Positions 27,982 to 36,663 of a DNA stretch of 64,000 nucleotides are shown in pieces (position 1 is the stretch's first letter; every line of letters starts with the position of its first letter). The position numbers and the translations under genes are program-made. The stretch lies in assembly GCF_000425505.1 (NCBI RefSeq), contig NZ_AUDO01000001.1, positions 372,001 through 436,000 of the forward strand, given 5' to 3'. The notes beneath the pieces were generated by a model, which had not been told where the DNA came from, did no database searches, and saw only the letters and a list, made by a program, of their open reading frames with translations. The DNA is from Flavobacterium frigidarium DSM 17623 (GTDB lineage: Bacteria > Bacteroidota > Bacteroidia > Flavobacteriales > Flavobacteriaceae).

Positions 27982-28506
27982 TTAACCTTTAAAAACTTTT
28001 TCTAAAGAAACTCCTCTTTGTTTTGCAACACTATAGGCGCTTCTCATTTGTAATAAAGCATCAAAAGTTGCTTTTACTACGTTGTGAGGATTTGATGATC
28101 CTTGAGATTTAGATAATACATCATGAATACCTACTGACTCAAGAACTGAACGAACAGCTCCACCAGCAATAACTCCTGTACCATGAGAGGCAGGAATTAA
28201 AAATACACGTGCACCACCAAATTTACCTTTTTGTTCGTGTGGCACTGATTGTCCATTCAAAGGAATTTTTACTAAATTTTTCTTAGCATCTTCCACCGCT
28301 TTAGCGATTGCCTCAGAAACATCTTTAGATTTTCCTAATCCATGTCCTACAACACCATTTTCATCACCTACAACTACAATAGCAGAAAAACCGAAAGCTC
28401 TACCACCTTTTGTAACTTTAGTAACACGATTAACACTCACCAAACGATCTTTTAACTCAAGACCAGTTGGTTTTACTAACTCTACATTCTTGTATTTATT
28501 AGACAT
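27982..28506 (-). CDS. rpsE: Ribosomal protein S5
   Basis: The 174-residue S5 has the double-stranded RNA-binding N-terminal domain ([37 protein letters not shown]), the [11 protein letters not shown] segment, and the C-terminal [19 protein letters not shown] domain. It lies at the mRNA entry site and affects translational fidelity. It is 12 bases upstream of rpmD and 6 downstream of rplR. Confidence 0.99.
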   Translation of the reverse strand: MSNKYKNVELVKPTGLELKDRLVSVNRVTKVTKGGRAFGFSAIVVVGDENGVVGHGLGKSKDVSEAIAKAVEDAKKNLVKIPLNGQSVPHEQKGKFGGARVFLIPASHGTGVIAGGAVRSVLESVGIHDVLSKSQGSSNPHNVVKATFDALLQMRSAYSVAKQRGVSLEKVFKG

Positions 28507-28512
28507 AATATA

Positions 28513-28863
28513 TTAGAATTTAAGTCCAGCAGCTCTCGCGCCTTCTGCTAATGATTTAATACGCCCATGATACAAGTAACCTCCTCTATCGAATGTCACA
28601 ACTTCTATCCCAGCTTTTAATGCTTTTTCTGCAACTAGTTTCCCAACTGCAGTAGCAACCTCTACGTTCGTACCTTTTCCTATTTCCTTTTCTCTTGAAG
28701 AAGCAGCCAATAAAGTAACTCCATTTACGTCATCAATAAGTTGCGCGTAGATTTCTTTGTTACTTCTAAAAACAGATAGCCTTGGATTAGTAGCAGTACC
28801 ACTAATTGTTTTTCTAATTCTGAATCTAATTCTCTGTCTTCTTTCAGGTTTTGTTAATGACAT
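28513..28863 (-). CDS. rplR: Ribosomal protein L18
   Basis: The 116-residue L18 starts [20 protein letters not shown] and carries [18 protein letters not shown], then the ending [29 protein letters not shown], as in the family. It binds 5S rRNA in the central protuberance with L5. It follows rplF with a 13-base gap. Confidence 0.99.
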   Translation of the reverse strand: MSLTKPERRQRIRFRIRKTISGTATNPRLSVFRSNKEIYAQLIDDVNGVTLLAASSREKEIGKGTNVEVATAVGKLVAEKALKAGIEVVTFDRGGYLYHGRIKSLAEGARAAGLKF

Positions 28864-28876
28864 AATCTCTTATTTT

Positions 28877-29419
28877 TTAAGCTGATTTACCTGCTTTTCT
28901 TCTTAATACTTCACCCACAAATTTAACACCTTTTCCTTTGTACGGTTCAGGCTTACGGAAACCTCTAATCTTTGCCGCAACTTGACCTAAAAGTTGTTTA
29001 TCAATTGATGTTAATTTTACGATTGGGTTTTTTCCTTTCTCAGATATAGTTTCTAATGTCACTTCTGGAGCAACATCCAATACAATATTATGAGAAAATC
29101 CAAGAGCTAAATCCAATTTTTGACCTTGATTTGAAGCTCTATAACCAACACCTACTAATTCTAATGATTTAGTAAAACCATCAGTTACACCTAAGATCAT
29201 ATTATTAATCAATGATCTATATAATCCGTGCTTTGCTCTTTGGTCTTTATGATCAGATGATCTTTCAACTTGAACTTGATCACCTTCAACAGTTACAGTA
29301 ACGTCCGAAAACTCCTGAGTTAGTTGACCGTTTTTTCCTTTTACTGTAATAATACCGTCTTTAACTTCTACAGTTACGCCAGCAGGGATTACAATTGGGC
29401 TTTTACCTATTCTTGACAT
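28877..29419 (-). CDS. rplF: Ribosomal protein L6
   Basis: The 180-residue L6 has two related domains: RIGKSPIVIPAGVTVEVKDGIITVKGKNG at the N-terminus and LVGVGYRASNQGQKLDLALGFSHNIV in the second half. The C-terminal KIRGFRKPEPYKGKGVKFVGE is the conserved rRNA-binding segment. It sits near the sarcin-ricin loop, where translation factors bind. It lies 15 bases after rpsH. Confidence 0.99.
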   Translation of the reverse strand: MSRIGKSPIVIPAGVTVEVKDGIITVKGKNGQLTQEFSDVTVTVEGDQVQVERSSDHKDQRAKHGLYRSLINNMILGVTDGFTKSLELVGVGYRASNQGQKLDLALGFSHNIVLDVAPEVTLETISEKGKNPIVKLTSIDKQLLGQVAAKIRGFRKPEPYKGKGVKFVGEVLRRKAGKSA

Positions 29420-29434
29420 CTTATAGTCTTTTTA

Positions 29435-29833
29435 TTAGTATACGTAACAAATTACCTCTCCACCAACATTAAGTTGTTTTGCTTTTTTCCCAGTCATCAA
29501 ACCTTTAGATGTTGAAACAATAGCAATTCCTAATCCGTTAAGGATTCTAGGAATAGAAGAAGAACTTGAATATTTACGTAAACCTGGTTTACTAATTCTC
29601 TGGATATCTTTAATTACTGACTCTTTAGTATCTTTATCATACTTCAAAGCAATTTTGATTGAACCCTGAACAGCGTTGTCTTCAAATTTGTAACTTAAGA
29701 TATAACCTTGATCAAATAAGATCTTAGTTATTTCTTTTTTTAGATTAGATGCAGGAATTTCGACAACTTTGTGGTTTGCAGCCACAGCGTTTCTAACCCT
29801 AGTTAAATAATCTGCAATAGGATCTGTATACAT
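29435..29833 (-). CDS. rpsH: Ribosomal protein S8
   Basis: The 132-residue S8 starts [22 protein letters not shown], has the [35 protein letters not shown] motif region, and ends GGEVICYVY as usual. S8 binds helix 21 of 16S rRNA and is the autoregulator of the spc operon in E. coli. Here a 71-base gap to rpsN upstream contains a perfect 9-base hairpin (29858-29878), a candidate for control or processing. Confidence 0.99.
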   Translation of the reverse strand: MYTDPIADYLTRVRNAVAANHKVVEIPASNLKKEITKILFDQGYILSYKFEDNAVQGSIKIALKYDKDTKESVIKDIQRISKPGLRKYSSSSSIPRILNGLGIAIVSTSKGLMTGKKAKQLNVGGEVICYVY

Positions 29834-29857
29834 ATGTATATATTTGCGGTTATGGTT

Positions 29858-29878
29858 TTCGCCAGACTTTCTGGCGAA
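29858..29878 (-). other. Hairpin between rpsN and rpsH
   Basis: TTCGCCAGA (29858-29866) pairs perfectly with TCTGGCGAA (29870-29878) around three bases. The stem can be extended by GGT/ACC pairs beyond a small bulge. It stands 25 bases before the rpsH start in the mRNA, in a cluster where most gaps are under 20 bases. There is no T-run, so it is not a terminator. Possible roles are S8 autoregulation, RNA processing or a small palindromic insertion. Confidence 0.6.
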
Positions 29879-29904
29879 CCTTTAACCAATTAAAATTCAA
29901 TTTT

Positions 29905-30174
29905 TTACCAACTAGCTTTTTTAACTCCTGGTATCAATCCATTATTAGCCATTTCACGAAATGTAACACGTGAAATACCGAATTGACGCATATACCCTCT
30001 TGGTCTACCAGTTAATTTACATCTATTATGCAAACGAACAGGTGAAGCGTTTTTCGGTAACTTTTGCAAACCTACGAAATCTCCAGCTTCTAACAAAGCT
30101 TTTCTTTTCTCAGCATATTTCGCTACCGTTTTTTCTCTCTTAACCTCGCGGGCTTTCATTGATTCTTTAGCCAT
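29905..30174 (-). CDS. rpsN: Ribosomal protein S14, zinc-free type
   Basis: The 89-residue S14 starts [21 protein letters not shown] and ends [18 protein letters not shown]. It has only one cysteine (in [12 protein letters not shown]), so the C-x2-C zinc motif of the short form is missing and this is the longer zinc-independent type. It binds 16S rRNA in the head of the 30S subunit. It follows rplE with a 3-base gap. Confidence 0.98.
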   Translation of the reverse strand: MAKESMKAREVKREKTVAKYAEKRKALLEAGDFVGLQKLPKNASPVRLHNRCKLTGRPRGYMRQFGISRVTFREMANNGLIPGVKKASW

Positions 30175-30177
30175 AAC

Positions 30178-30729
30178 TTAATTCTTTTTAAAAGGTAATC
30201 CTAGTTCAGTTAACAACGACTTTGCTTCCTTATCTGTCTGAGCAGTAGTAACAAAGGTGATATCCATTCCCGAAATTTTGTTCACTTTATCAATGTCAAT
30301 TTCTGGAAAAATGATCTGCTCTAAAACTCCAAGATTATAATTTCCTCTTCCGTCGAAACCTGTAGCTTTAATCCCACTAAAATCTCTAACACGTGGTAAA
30401 GCTGAAGTAATAAGTCTATCTAAAAACTCATACATTCTCTCTCCACGTAAAGTTACTTTAGCTCCAATTGGCATACCTTTTCTTAATTTGAATGACGCAA
30501 CGTCTTTCTTAGAAATAGTAGATACCGCTTTTTGTCCAGTGATTTTAGTCAACTCATCAACTGCATAGTCAATAAGTTTTTTATCAGAAACTGCTGCTCC
30601 AACTCCACGGCTTAAAACGATTTTTTCCAACTTAGGAACTTGCATTACGTTTACGTATCCGTACTCTTCTGTAAGAGCAGAGATAACTCTACTCTTATAT
30701 TCTTCTTTCAATCTAGGTGTATACGCCAT
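30178..30729 (-). CDS. rplE: Ribosomal protein L5
   Basis: The 183-residue L5 has the family blocks [61 protein letters not shown] and the C-terminal [20 protein letters not shown]. It binds 5S rRNA and contacts the P-site tRNA and S13. It overlaps the usual position between rplX (2-base gap) and rpsN. Confidence 0.99.
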   Translation of the reverse strand: MAYTPRLKEEYKSRVISALTEEYGYVNVMQVPKLEKIVLSRGVGAAVSDKKLIDYAVDELTKITGQKAVSTISKKDVASFKLRKGMPIGAKVTLRGERMYEFLDRLITSALPRVRDFSGIKATGFDGRGNYNLGVLEQIIFPEIDIDKVNKISGMDITFVTTAQTDKEAKSLLTELGLPFKKN

Positions 30730-30731
30730 TA

Positions 30732-31046
30732 CTATAGTACTTGATTAGATTTTTTTGAAAATCTTACTTTCTTATCTCCTTCAACTCTAACTCCTGTTCT
30801 AGTTGCTTCCTTTGTTTTAGGATCAATTAGAGAGATATTAGATATTTGAATAGAAGCTTCTTTTTTCACAATTCCACCTTGAGGGCTTTTTGCACTTGGC
30901 TTCGTATGTTTAGAAACCATGTTTACACCTTCTACGATAGCTTTGTTTTTCTCACGGTCAACACGTAATACTTTACCTTCTGAACCTTTATGGTCTCCAG
31001 CAATTACTCTTACGATGTCACCTGTTTTTATTTTTAGCTTTATCAT
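30732..31046 (-). CDS. rplX: Ribosomal protein L24
   Basis: The 104-residue L24 has a KOW domain at the N-terminus ([38 protein letters not shown]) and the [25 protein letters not shown] segment. It is one of the two assembly initiators of the 50S subunit and sits beside the exit tunnel. It is 11 bases downstream of rplN. Confidence 0.99.
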   Translation of the reverse strand: MIKLKIKTGDIVRVIAGDHKGSEGKVLRVDREKNKAIVEGVNMVSKHTKPSAKSPQGGIVKKEASIQISNISLIDPKTKEATRTGVRVEGDKKVRFSKKSNQVL

Positions 31047-31057
31047 CTTAAAACGAA

Positions 31058-31426
31058 TTAAAGCACTTCTGGTGCTAATGATACAATTTTCATGAATTGT
31101 TTTTCACGAAGTTCTCTTGCTACGGGACCAAAAACACGAGTTCCTCTCATTTCCCCTGCTGCGTTTAATAAAACACAAGCATTGTCATCGAAACGGATAT
31201 AAGAACCATCAGCTCTTCTCACTTCTTTTCTGGTACGCACAACAACTGCAGTTGAAACAGCTCCTTTTTTAACGCTTCCGTTAGGAGTTGTATCTTTGAT
31301 AGAAACTACAATCTTGTCACCAACAGAGGCATACCTTCTTTTGGTACCTCCTAAAACACGGATAGTTAAAACTTCTTTAGCTCCTGTGTTATCTGCTACT
31401 TTTAGTCTTGATTCTTGTTGTACCAT
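31058..31426 (-). CDS. rplN: Ribosomal protein L14
   Basis: The 122-residue L14 starts [20 protein letters not shown] and contains the five-stranded barrel landmarks [20 protein letters not shown] and [14 protein letters not shown], ending [12 protein letters not shown]. It lies at the subunit interface, where ribosome-silencing factor RsfS binds. It follows rpsQ with a 2-base gap. Confidence 0.99.
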   Translation of the reverse strand: MVQQESRLKVADNTGAKEVLTIRVLGGTKRRYASVGDKIVVSIKDTTPNGSVKKGAVSTAVVVRTRKEVRRADGSYIRFDDNACVLLNAAGEMRGTRVFGPVARELREKQFMKIVSLAPEVL

Positions 31427-31428
31427 AA

Positions 31429-31689
31429 TTATTTAGCTCTTTCTAGGATTTCAACTAATCTCCAACATTTCGATTTACTTAAAGGACGCGTTTCGCTAAT
31501 TCTTACAGTATCTCCAATGTTACAGTCGTTTGTTTCGTCATGCGCTACAAATTTCTTTGTTTTCAACACGAACTTACCGTATAATGGGTGTTTTACTTTT
31601 GTAACTTGTGCAACAACAATAGACTTATCCATTTTGTTTGAAGTTACGACACCAACTCTTTCTTTTCTTAAATTTCTTTTTTCTTCCAT
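31429..31689 (-). CDS. rpsQ: Ribosomal protein S17
   Basis: The 86-residue S17 is an OB-fold protein: [44 protein letters not shown] and [26 protein letters not shown] are all typical. It binds the 5' domain of 16S rRNA. Its start lies 17 bases after the rpmC stop. Confidence 0.99.
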   Translation of the reverse strand: MEEKRNLRKERVGVVTSNKMDKSIVVAQVTKVKHPLYGKFVLKTKKFVAHDETNDCNIGDTVRISETRPLSKSKCWRLVEILERAK

Positions 31690-31706
31690 CTTTCAGCAGA
31701 TTACAA

Positions 31707-31898
31707 TTATTGTAACTCTCTTTTTGTAAGTTCTGTAGCTAATCTTGCAACTGTTCTTCTTACACCTCTAATTTGAAGTGGGTTCTCAATTGGAGAAATA
31801 GCGTGAGCCATTTTTAGGTCGGCATATGCCTTCTTAGTTTGACTAAGTTTTTCTTGCAACTCCGCTGCAGAAAGATCTTTTATTTCTGATTGTTTCAT
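31707..31898 (-). CDS. rpmC: Ribosomal protein L29
   Basis: I start the gene at the ATG at 31898, giving MKQSEIKDLSAAELQEKLSQ and 63 residues, the normal L29 length. An in-frame ATG at 31937 would add 13 residues overlapping the end of rplP and has no family support. L29 is two helices (LSAAELQEKL and VRRTVARLATELTKREL) at the exit tunnel, where trigger factor and SRP dock. Confidence 0.97.
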   Translation of the reverse strand: MKQSEIKDLSAAELQEKLSQTKKAYADLKMAHAISPIENPLQIRGVRRTVARLATELTKRELQ

Positions 31899-31911
31899 AA
31901 TATAATATAGA

Positions 31912-32337
31912 TTATGCTTCGAAATCTCTAGCAACAACGAATTTAGTTTTTACTGGAAGCTTTTGAGCCGCAAGACGTAACGCCTCTTTTGCAACTGATA
32001 AAGGAACTCCTCCAACTTCAAACATAATTCTTCCGGGTTTAACAACGGCAGCCCAATACTCAACTGCACCTTTACCTTTACCCATACGTACCTCAAGAGG
32101 CTTCTTAGTAATTGGTTTGTCTGGAAATATTTTGATCCATAATTGTCCCTCTCTTTTCATGAAACGAGTAGCAGCAATACGAGCTGCCTCAATTTGACGA
32201 GAAGTTAAAAACATTCCATCTTCATGTACAGATTTAATACCAAACATTCCATTAGAAAGTTCATGCCCTCTTCCAGAGTTCCCTTTCATTTTACCTTTTT
32301 GTACCTTACGGTATTTTGTTCTTTTAGGCTGTAACAT
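31912..32337 (-). CDS. rplP: Ribosomal protein L16
   Basis: The 141-residue L16 starts [20 protein letters not shown] and contains [45 protein letters not shown], the standard core with its RNA-binding arginines, then [12 protein letters not shown]. It lies beside the A-site tRNA. It follows rpsC with an 18-base gap. Confidence 0.99.
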   Translation of the reverse strand: MLQPKRTKYRKVQKGKMKGNSGRGHELSNGMFGIKSVHEDGMFLTSRQIEAARIAATRFMKREGQLWIKIFPDKPITKKPLEVRMGKGKGAVEYWAAVVKPGRIMFEVGGVPLSVAKEALRLAAQKLPVKTKFVVARDFEA

Positions 32338-32355
32338 TTTTCTTTAATTTAAAAA

Positions 32356-33105
32356 TTACTTTCTTTTACGAGCGTCTGGTTTTCCACCTTTATTAAAGTT
32401 AGATTTCCCACGAGGAGAATCTCCACCTTTTCCGCCAGATTGTTTCTTGTCCATTCCAGCAAGCGGAGAAAGATCTCTCTTTCCGTAAACTTCACCTTTC
32501 ATGATCCACACTTTGATACCCATTCTACCATAAGTAGTATGCGCCTCAGCTAGTGCATAGTCAATATCGGCTCTGAAAGTTGATAAAGGAACTCTTCCTT
32601 CTTTGAAACCTTCTGAACGTGCCATCTCAGCACCATTCAAACGACCAGAAATCAAAACTTTGATACCCTCAGCGTTCATACGCATAGAAGCAGCAATAGC
32701 CATTTTGATTGCACGTCTGTAAGAAATACGGCTTTCGATTTGACGACAGATGCTTGTAGCAACTAGATACGCGTCAAGTTCAGGTCTTTTGATTTCAAAG
32801 ATGTTGATTTGAACCTCTTTGTCAGTAATTTTCTTAAGCTCTTCTTTTAACTTGTCTACCTCTTGACCACCTTTTCCGATAATAATACCAGGTCTAGCAG
32901 TAGTGATAGTAACGGTTACAAGTTTCAAAGTTCTCTCGATGATTACTTTTGATACACTAGCTTTTGATAAACGAGCATGGATATACTTTCTGATTTTGTG
33001 ATCTTCGGCAAGTTTATCACCATAATCATTTCCACCATACCAGTTTGAGTCCCATCCTCTGATGATACCAAGTCTATTTCCAATTGGATTTGTCTTTTGT
33101 CCCAT
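32356..33105 (-). CDS. rpsC: Ribosomal protein S3
   Basis: The 249-residue S3 has the N-terminal [20 protein letters not shown], the KH domain with [18 protein letters not shown], the [23 protein letters not shown] block in the C-terminal domain, and a lysine/glycine-rich tail longer than in E. coli (233 residues). It helps form the mRNA entry channel and has helicase activity with S4 and S5. It follows rplV with a 6-base gap. Confidence 0.99.
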   Translation of the reverse strand: MGQKTNPIGNRLGIIRGWDSNWYGGNDYGDKLAEDHKIRKYIHARLSKASVSKVIIERTLKLVTVTITTARPGIIIGKGGQEVDKLKEELKKITDKEVQINIFEIKRPELDAYLVATSICRQIESRISYRRAIKMAIAASMRMNAEGIKVLISGRLNGAEMARSEGFKEGRVPLSTFRADIDYALAEAHTTYGRMGIKVWIMKGEVYGKRDLSPLAGMDKKQSGGKGGDSPRGKSNFNKGGKPDARKRK

Positions 33106-33111
33106 CTTGTA

Positions 33112-33522
33112 TTAAATTGCTTGTGTGTTATTAATAGATCCAAGCACGATTGTTACGTGATTAGAACGTTTTCTAATTCTGTGCGCACGACCTTGTGGAG
33201 CTGGACGAAGTCTTTTTAACATCATACCACCATCTACTCTGATCTCCTTAACAAATAAACCAGCTTCTTCTAAATTAGCATCAGCATTTTTCTGCTCCCA
33301 ATTGTTGATTGCAGATAAAACTAACTTTTCTAATTTTCTTGAAGCTTCTTTAGAACTAAATCTTAAGATGTTAAGTGCTCTTTCTACCTTCTGACCTCTT
33401 ACCAAGTCCGCTACTAAGCGCATTTTTCTAGGTGAAGTAGGGCAGTTATTCAATTTCGCGAAAGCAATAGACTTATTAGCCTCTTTTCTCGCATCTGCTG
33501 TTTCTCTTTTACGAACTCCCAT
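33112..33522 (-). CDS. rplV: Ribosomal protein L22
   Basis: The 136-residue L22 has the core [28 protein letters not shown] and the extended hairpin region [32 protein letters not shown], which lines the exit tunnel and carries macrolide-resistance sites in other species. An extra N-terminal segment of about 20 residues ([19 protein letters not shown]) precedes the core. It lies 6 bases from rpsS. Confidence 0.99.
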   Translation of the reverse strand: MGVRKRETADARKEANKSIAFAKLNNCPTSPRKMRLVADLVRGQKVERALNILRFSSKEASRKLEKLVLSAINNWEQKNADANLEEAGLFVKEIRVDGGMMLKRLRPAPQGRAHRIRKRSNHVTIVLGSINNTQAI

Positions 33523-33528
33523 TGCTTC

Positions 33529-33807
33529 TTATTTTTTACCTTTATTTTTTGCTCCAGCATGACCTCTAAAAGATCTAGTTGGTGAAAATTCTCCTAATTT
33601 GTGACCTACCATGTTTTCAGTAACATAAACCGGTACGAATTGACGCCCGTTATGAACTGCAATAGTTTGTCCAACAAAATCCGGAGTAATCATAGAAGCT
33701 CTAGACCATGTCTTAACAACTCCTTTATTTCCACCTGCTATATTTTCTTGAACTTTCTTGTCTAACTTATAATGAACGAAAGGTCCTTTTTTTAATGAAC
33801 GTGCCAT
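33529..33807 (-). CDS. rpsS: Ribosomal protein S19
   Basis: The 92-residue S19 starts [19 protein letters not shown] and has [48 protein letters not shown], nearly invariant in bacteria. It sits in the 30S head with S13. It is 6 bases downstream of rplB. Confidence 0.99.
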   Translation of the reverse strand: MARSLKKGPFVHYKLDKKVQENIAGGNKGVVKTWSRASMITPDFVGQTIAVHNGRQFVPVYVTENMVGHKLGEFSPTRSFRGHAGAKNKGKK

Positions 33808-33813
33808 ATCTTA

Positions 33814-34638
33814 TTATTTCTTTCTACGTTCTACGATATACTTGTTACTCGGGTTTTTCTTAGAACGAGTTCTATAACCTTTTGCTGGTATTCCATTTCT
33901 TGAACGTGGATGTCCACCAGAAGAACGTCCTTCACCACCACCCATTGGGTGATCGACAGGGTTCATCGCTACAGGTCTTGTTCTAGGTCTTCTACCTAAC
34001 CATCTTGTTCTACCTGCTTTACCAGATACAACTAATTGGTGATCAGAATTAGAAACAGCTCCAATAGTAGCCGAACAAGTCAACAAGATTAACCTTGTTT
34101 CACCAGAAGGCATTTTAATTGTAGCATATTTTCCATCTCTTGCCATTAATTGAGCAAATGTACCAGCCGAACGTGCAATAACAGCACCTTGACCTGGACG
34201 TAACTCAATACAAGAAATAACAGTTCCTAATGGAATTTTACTCAAAGGTAACGTGTTACCAATTTCTGGTTGAGACTCAGGTCCTGAAACCAATTTTTGA
34301 CCAACTTTTAATCCATTTTGAGCTATAATATACGTTTTCTCACCATCAGCATAAGCTAATAAAGCGATAAATGCAGTACGATTTGGATCATATTCAATTG
34401 ATTTTACCGTAGCAGGAATTCCTTCTTTAGTACGTTTAAAATCAATGATACGATATCTCTGCTTGTGACCACCACCCGTATAACGCATGGTCATCTTTCC
34501 TTGACTATTTCTACCTCCAGAGTTTTTTATCGGCGCTATCAAAGAGCGTTCCGGCTTATCAGTTGTAATAGCGTCATAACCATTCACAACTCTAAATCGC
34601 TGACCTGGGGTAATAGGTTTTAATTTTCTTACTGACAT
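33814..34638 (-). CDS. rplB: Ribosomal protein L2
   Basis: The 274-residue L2 contains [18 protein letters not shown], the [15 protein letters not shown] block, the SH3-like centre, and [22 protein letters not shown], whose histidine is near the peptidyl-transferase centre. It is needed for subunit association. It follows rplW with a 9-base gap. Confidence 0.99.
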   Translation of the reverse strand: MSVRKLKPITPGQRFRVVNGYDAITTDKPERSLIAPIKNSGGRNSQGKMTMRYTGGGHKQRYRIIDFKRTKEGIPATVKSIEYDPNRTAFIALLAYADGEKTYIIAQNGLKVGQKLVSGPESQPEIGNTLPLSKIPLGTVISCIELRPGQGAVIARSAGTFAQLMARDGKYATIKMPSGETRLILLTCSATIGAVSNSDHQLVVSGKAGRTRWLGRRPRTRPVAMNPVDHPMGGGEGRSSGGHPRSRNGIPAKGYRTRSKKNPSNKYIVERRKK

Positions 34639-34647
34639 TTTTCTATC

Positions 34648-34938
34648 TTAGATATTGTTGTAAAAATCAATTGTTTCTCCTTCTTTTACTTGAACAATTG
34701 CTTTCTTAATTGCATTTGTTTTTCCAGTAATTAAACCACTTTTAGTGTATTTTGTAGTTCTATCCGGTCTTACGTTCATCGTGTTAACACTCAAAATAGT
34801 CACACCATAAGCAGCTTCTACAGCTTTCTTAATCTCAACTTTATTTGCTTTTTTGTTAACAACGAACCCGAAGCGGTTTAAAACTTCACTTTCTTTGGTT
34901 ACTTTTTCCGTTACTATAGGTTTAATTATGATACTCAT
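34648..34938 (-). CDS. rplW: Ribosomal protein L23
   Basis: The 96-residue L23 starts IIIKPIVTEKVTKESEVLNR and contains VNKKANKVEIKKAVEAAYGV and VNTMNVRPDRT, all canonical. It forms the tunnel-exit docking site for trigger factor and SRP. It is 6 bases downstream of rplD. Confidence 0.99.
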   Translation of the reverse strand: MSIIIKPIVTEKVTKESEVLNRFGFVVNKKANKVEIKKAVEAAYGVTILSVNTMNVRPDRTTKYTKSGLITGKTNAIKKAIVQVKEGETIDFYNNI

Positions 34939-34944
34939 ATCCTA

Positions 34945-35574
34945 TTATTTACTTAAATTTTCTTCAATTACTTCCAAAGAACTCTCCAAAAGCACTAAAT
35001 TATTAGCGTTTAATATAGCGTAAGTACTTAACTCTAAACTACTTACAACACTAGCCGCTTTTAAATTACGTGACGACAAATATACGTTTTTATTCGTATT
35101 GCCCAACACAAACAATGATTTTTTATTCTCTAACTCTAATGCTTTCAAAACGTTAATGAAATTTTTAGTGTTTGGAGCATCAAAATTAAAGTCTTCAAGA
35201 ACGATTATGTTTGACTCTTTTGCTTTCATTGAGAATGCAGATTTTCTAGCTAAACGTTTCAAGTTTTTATTCAATTTGAATGAATAACTTCTCGGTCTAG
35301 GTCCAAAAACTGTTCCTCCTCCTTTAAACAATGGATTCTTTGCACTACCCGCACGAGCAGTACCTGTTCCTTTTTGTTTTTTAATCTTACGTGTACTTCC
35401 TGCTACTTCAGCTCTTTCTTTAGCTTTGTGCGTTCCTTGTCTTTGATTAGCTAAATATTGCTTAACATCAAGATATACAGCGTGATTGTTTGGTTCAATT
35501 GCGAATACTGAATCAGAAAGTTGAACTTTTCTTCCAGTATCTTTTCCGTTGAAATCTACTACTTTTACTTCCAT
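34945..35574 (-). CDS. rplD: Ribosomal protein L4
   Basis: The 209-residue L4 has the tunnel loop with [29 protein letters not shown] and the [25 protein letters not shown] region. In E. coli L4 also represses the S10 operon; here the operon's own promoter lies just upstream of rplC, and whether L4 acts there is unknown. Its ATG shares one base with the rplC stop, implying translational coupling. Confidence 0.99.
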   Translation of the reverse strand: MEVKVVDFNGKDTGRKVQLSDSVFAIEPNNHAVYLDVKQYLANQRQGTHKAKERAEVAGSTRKIKKQKGTGTARAGSAKNPLFKGGGTVFGPRPRSYSFKLNKNLKRLARKSAFSMKAKESNIIVLEDFNFDAPNTKNFINVLKALELENKKSLFVLGNTNKNVYLSSRNLKAASVVSSLELSTYAILNANNLVLLESSLEVIEENLSK

Positions 35575-36191
35575 TACTTGTGAATGATTACATAAGAGTT
35601 ATTATGACCAGGAACACATCCTTTGATCACAAGTAGATTCTTTTCAGTAACTACTTTTAAAACTCTAAGGTTTTGAATGTTTACATTTTCTCCTCCCATA
35701 CGTCCAGCCATACGCATTCCTTTGAATACTCTAGATGGATAAGAAGAAGCTCCTACAGAACCTGGCGCTCTTAAACGGTTATGTTGACCATGAGTTGCTT
35801 GACCAACACCACCAAAACCGTGACGTTTTACAACCCCTTGAAAACCTTTACCTTTAGACACACCTTGTACATCTACAAATTCTCCTTCTACAAACATAGA
35901 GACATCAATAAGATCCCCTAATTTTTGTTCTGTTGCAAAATTTTGGAATTCAACGACTTTTTTCTTAGCTACAGTTCCAGCTTTTTTAAAGTGACCTAAA
36001 GCCGCTTTAGTGGAATGTTTCTCGTTTTTGTCATCGAAACCAAGTTGCAACGCTTCGTACCCGTCAACACCTTTGGTTCTGACTTGGGTAACAACACAAG
36101 GACCAGCTTCAATTACTGTACAAGGAATATTCTTCCCGTTTTCATCGAAAATGCTAGTCATGCCGATTTTTCTACCAATTAACCCAGACAT
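35574..36191 (-). CDS. rplC: Ribosomal protein L3
   Basis: The 205-residue L3 starts [20 protein letters not shown] and has the conserved loop [35 protein letters not shown], which reaches the peptidyl-transferase centre, and [13 protein letters not shown]. It is an early 50S assembly protein. It is the first gene after the internal promoter at 36266-36297 and has a leader of about 70 bases. Confidence 0.99.
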   Translation of the reverse strand: MSGLIGRKIGMTSIFDENGKNIPCTVIEAGPCVVTQVRTKGVDGYEALQLGFDDKNEKHSTKAALGHFKKAGTVAKKKVVEFQNFATEQKLGDLIDVSMFVEGEFVDVQGVSKGKGFQGVVKRHGFGGVGQATHGQHNRLRAPGSVGASSYPSRVFKGMRMAGRMGGENVNIQNLRVLKVVTEKNLLVIKGCVPGHNNSYVIIHK

Positions 36192-36265
36192 AAATATTAA
36201 TTATTAATTATTAAATATAAAAATAGAACACATCATTTAAGTGAACTCTTATTTTTAAAGTGGTG

Positions 36266-36297
36266 CAAAAGTATAACTTATTTACACACAATCCAAA
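36266..36297 (-). promoter_or_regulatory. Internal promoter of the S10-spc-alpha part, upstream of rplC
   Basis: TTTG (36297-36294), 20 bases, then TACTTTTG (36273-36266) on the minus strand fit the Bacteroidota consensus. The promoter lies in the 156-base gap between rpsJ and rplC. The inverted repeat TTTAAGTGAA / TTCACTTAAA (36236-36245 and 36305-36314) brackets it. Confidence 0.7.
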
Positions 36298-36306
36298 AAA
36301 AGTTTT

Positions 36307-36321
36307 CACTTAAACGAAGTG
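36307..36321 (-). terminator. Weak terminator after rpsJ
   Basis: CACTT (36321-36317 on the minus strand) pairs with AAGTG (36311-36307) around five bases and is followed by AAAAC and seven Ts. The T-run contains the -33 TTTG of the rplC promoter. The stem is short, so termination is likely partial. Confidence 0.4.
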
Positions 36322-36347
36322 CTCTTGATTTTCCTTGAAAAAGATAC

Positions 36348-36653
36348 TTAAACTTTGATCTCTACTTCAACTCCACTAGGTAATTCTAATTTCATTAAAG
36401 CATCAATTGTTTTAGATGAAGATGAATAAATATCAATTAATCTCTTATATGACATTACTTCAAATTGTTCTCTCGCTTTTTTGTTAACGTGTGGAGAACG
36501 CAATACTGTAAAAAGTTTTTTGTGAGTTGGCAATGGGATTGGCCCTGTAACAACTGCACCAGTAGTTTTAACTGTTTTTACAATCTTTTCAGCAGATTTA
36601 TCTACCAACATATGATCGTAAGATTTTAGTTTTATTCTGATTTTTTGACTCAT
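36348..36653 (-). CDS. rpsJ: Ribosomal protein S10
   Basis: The 101-residue S10 starts [20 protein letters not shown] and has [35 protein letters not shown], the standard sequence. S10 (NusE) sits in the 30S head and also joins NusB in transcription antitermination. Here it belongs to the rpsL-rpsG-fusA unit (10 bases after fusA) and is separated from rplC by a terminator-like hairpin and a new promoter. There is no tuf gene between fusA and rpsJ. Confidence 0.99.
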
Positions 36654-36663
36654 TTTCTTAAAA

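Noticed and set aside
31899..31937. Longer rpmC starting at 31937
   Set aside because: The added 13 residues overlap rplP and are not part of L29.
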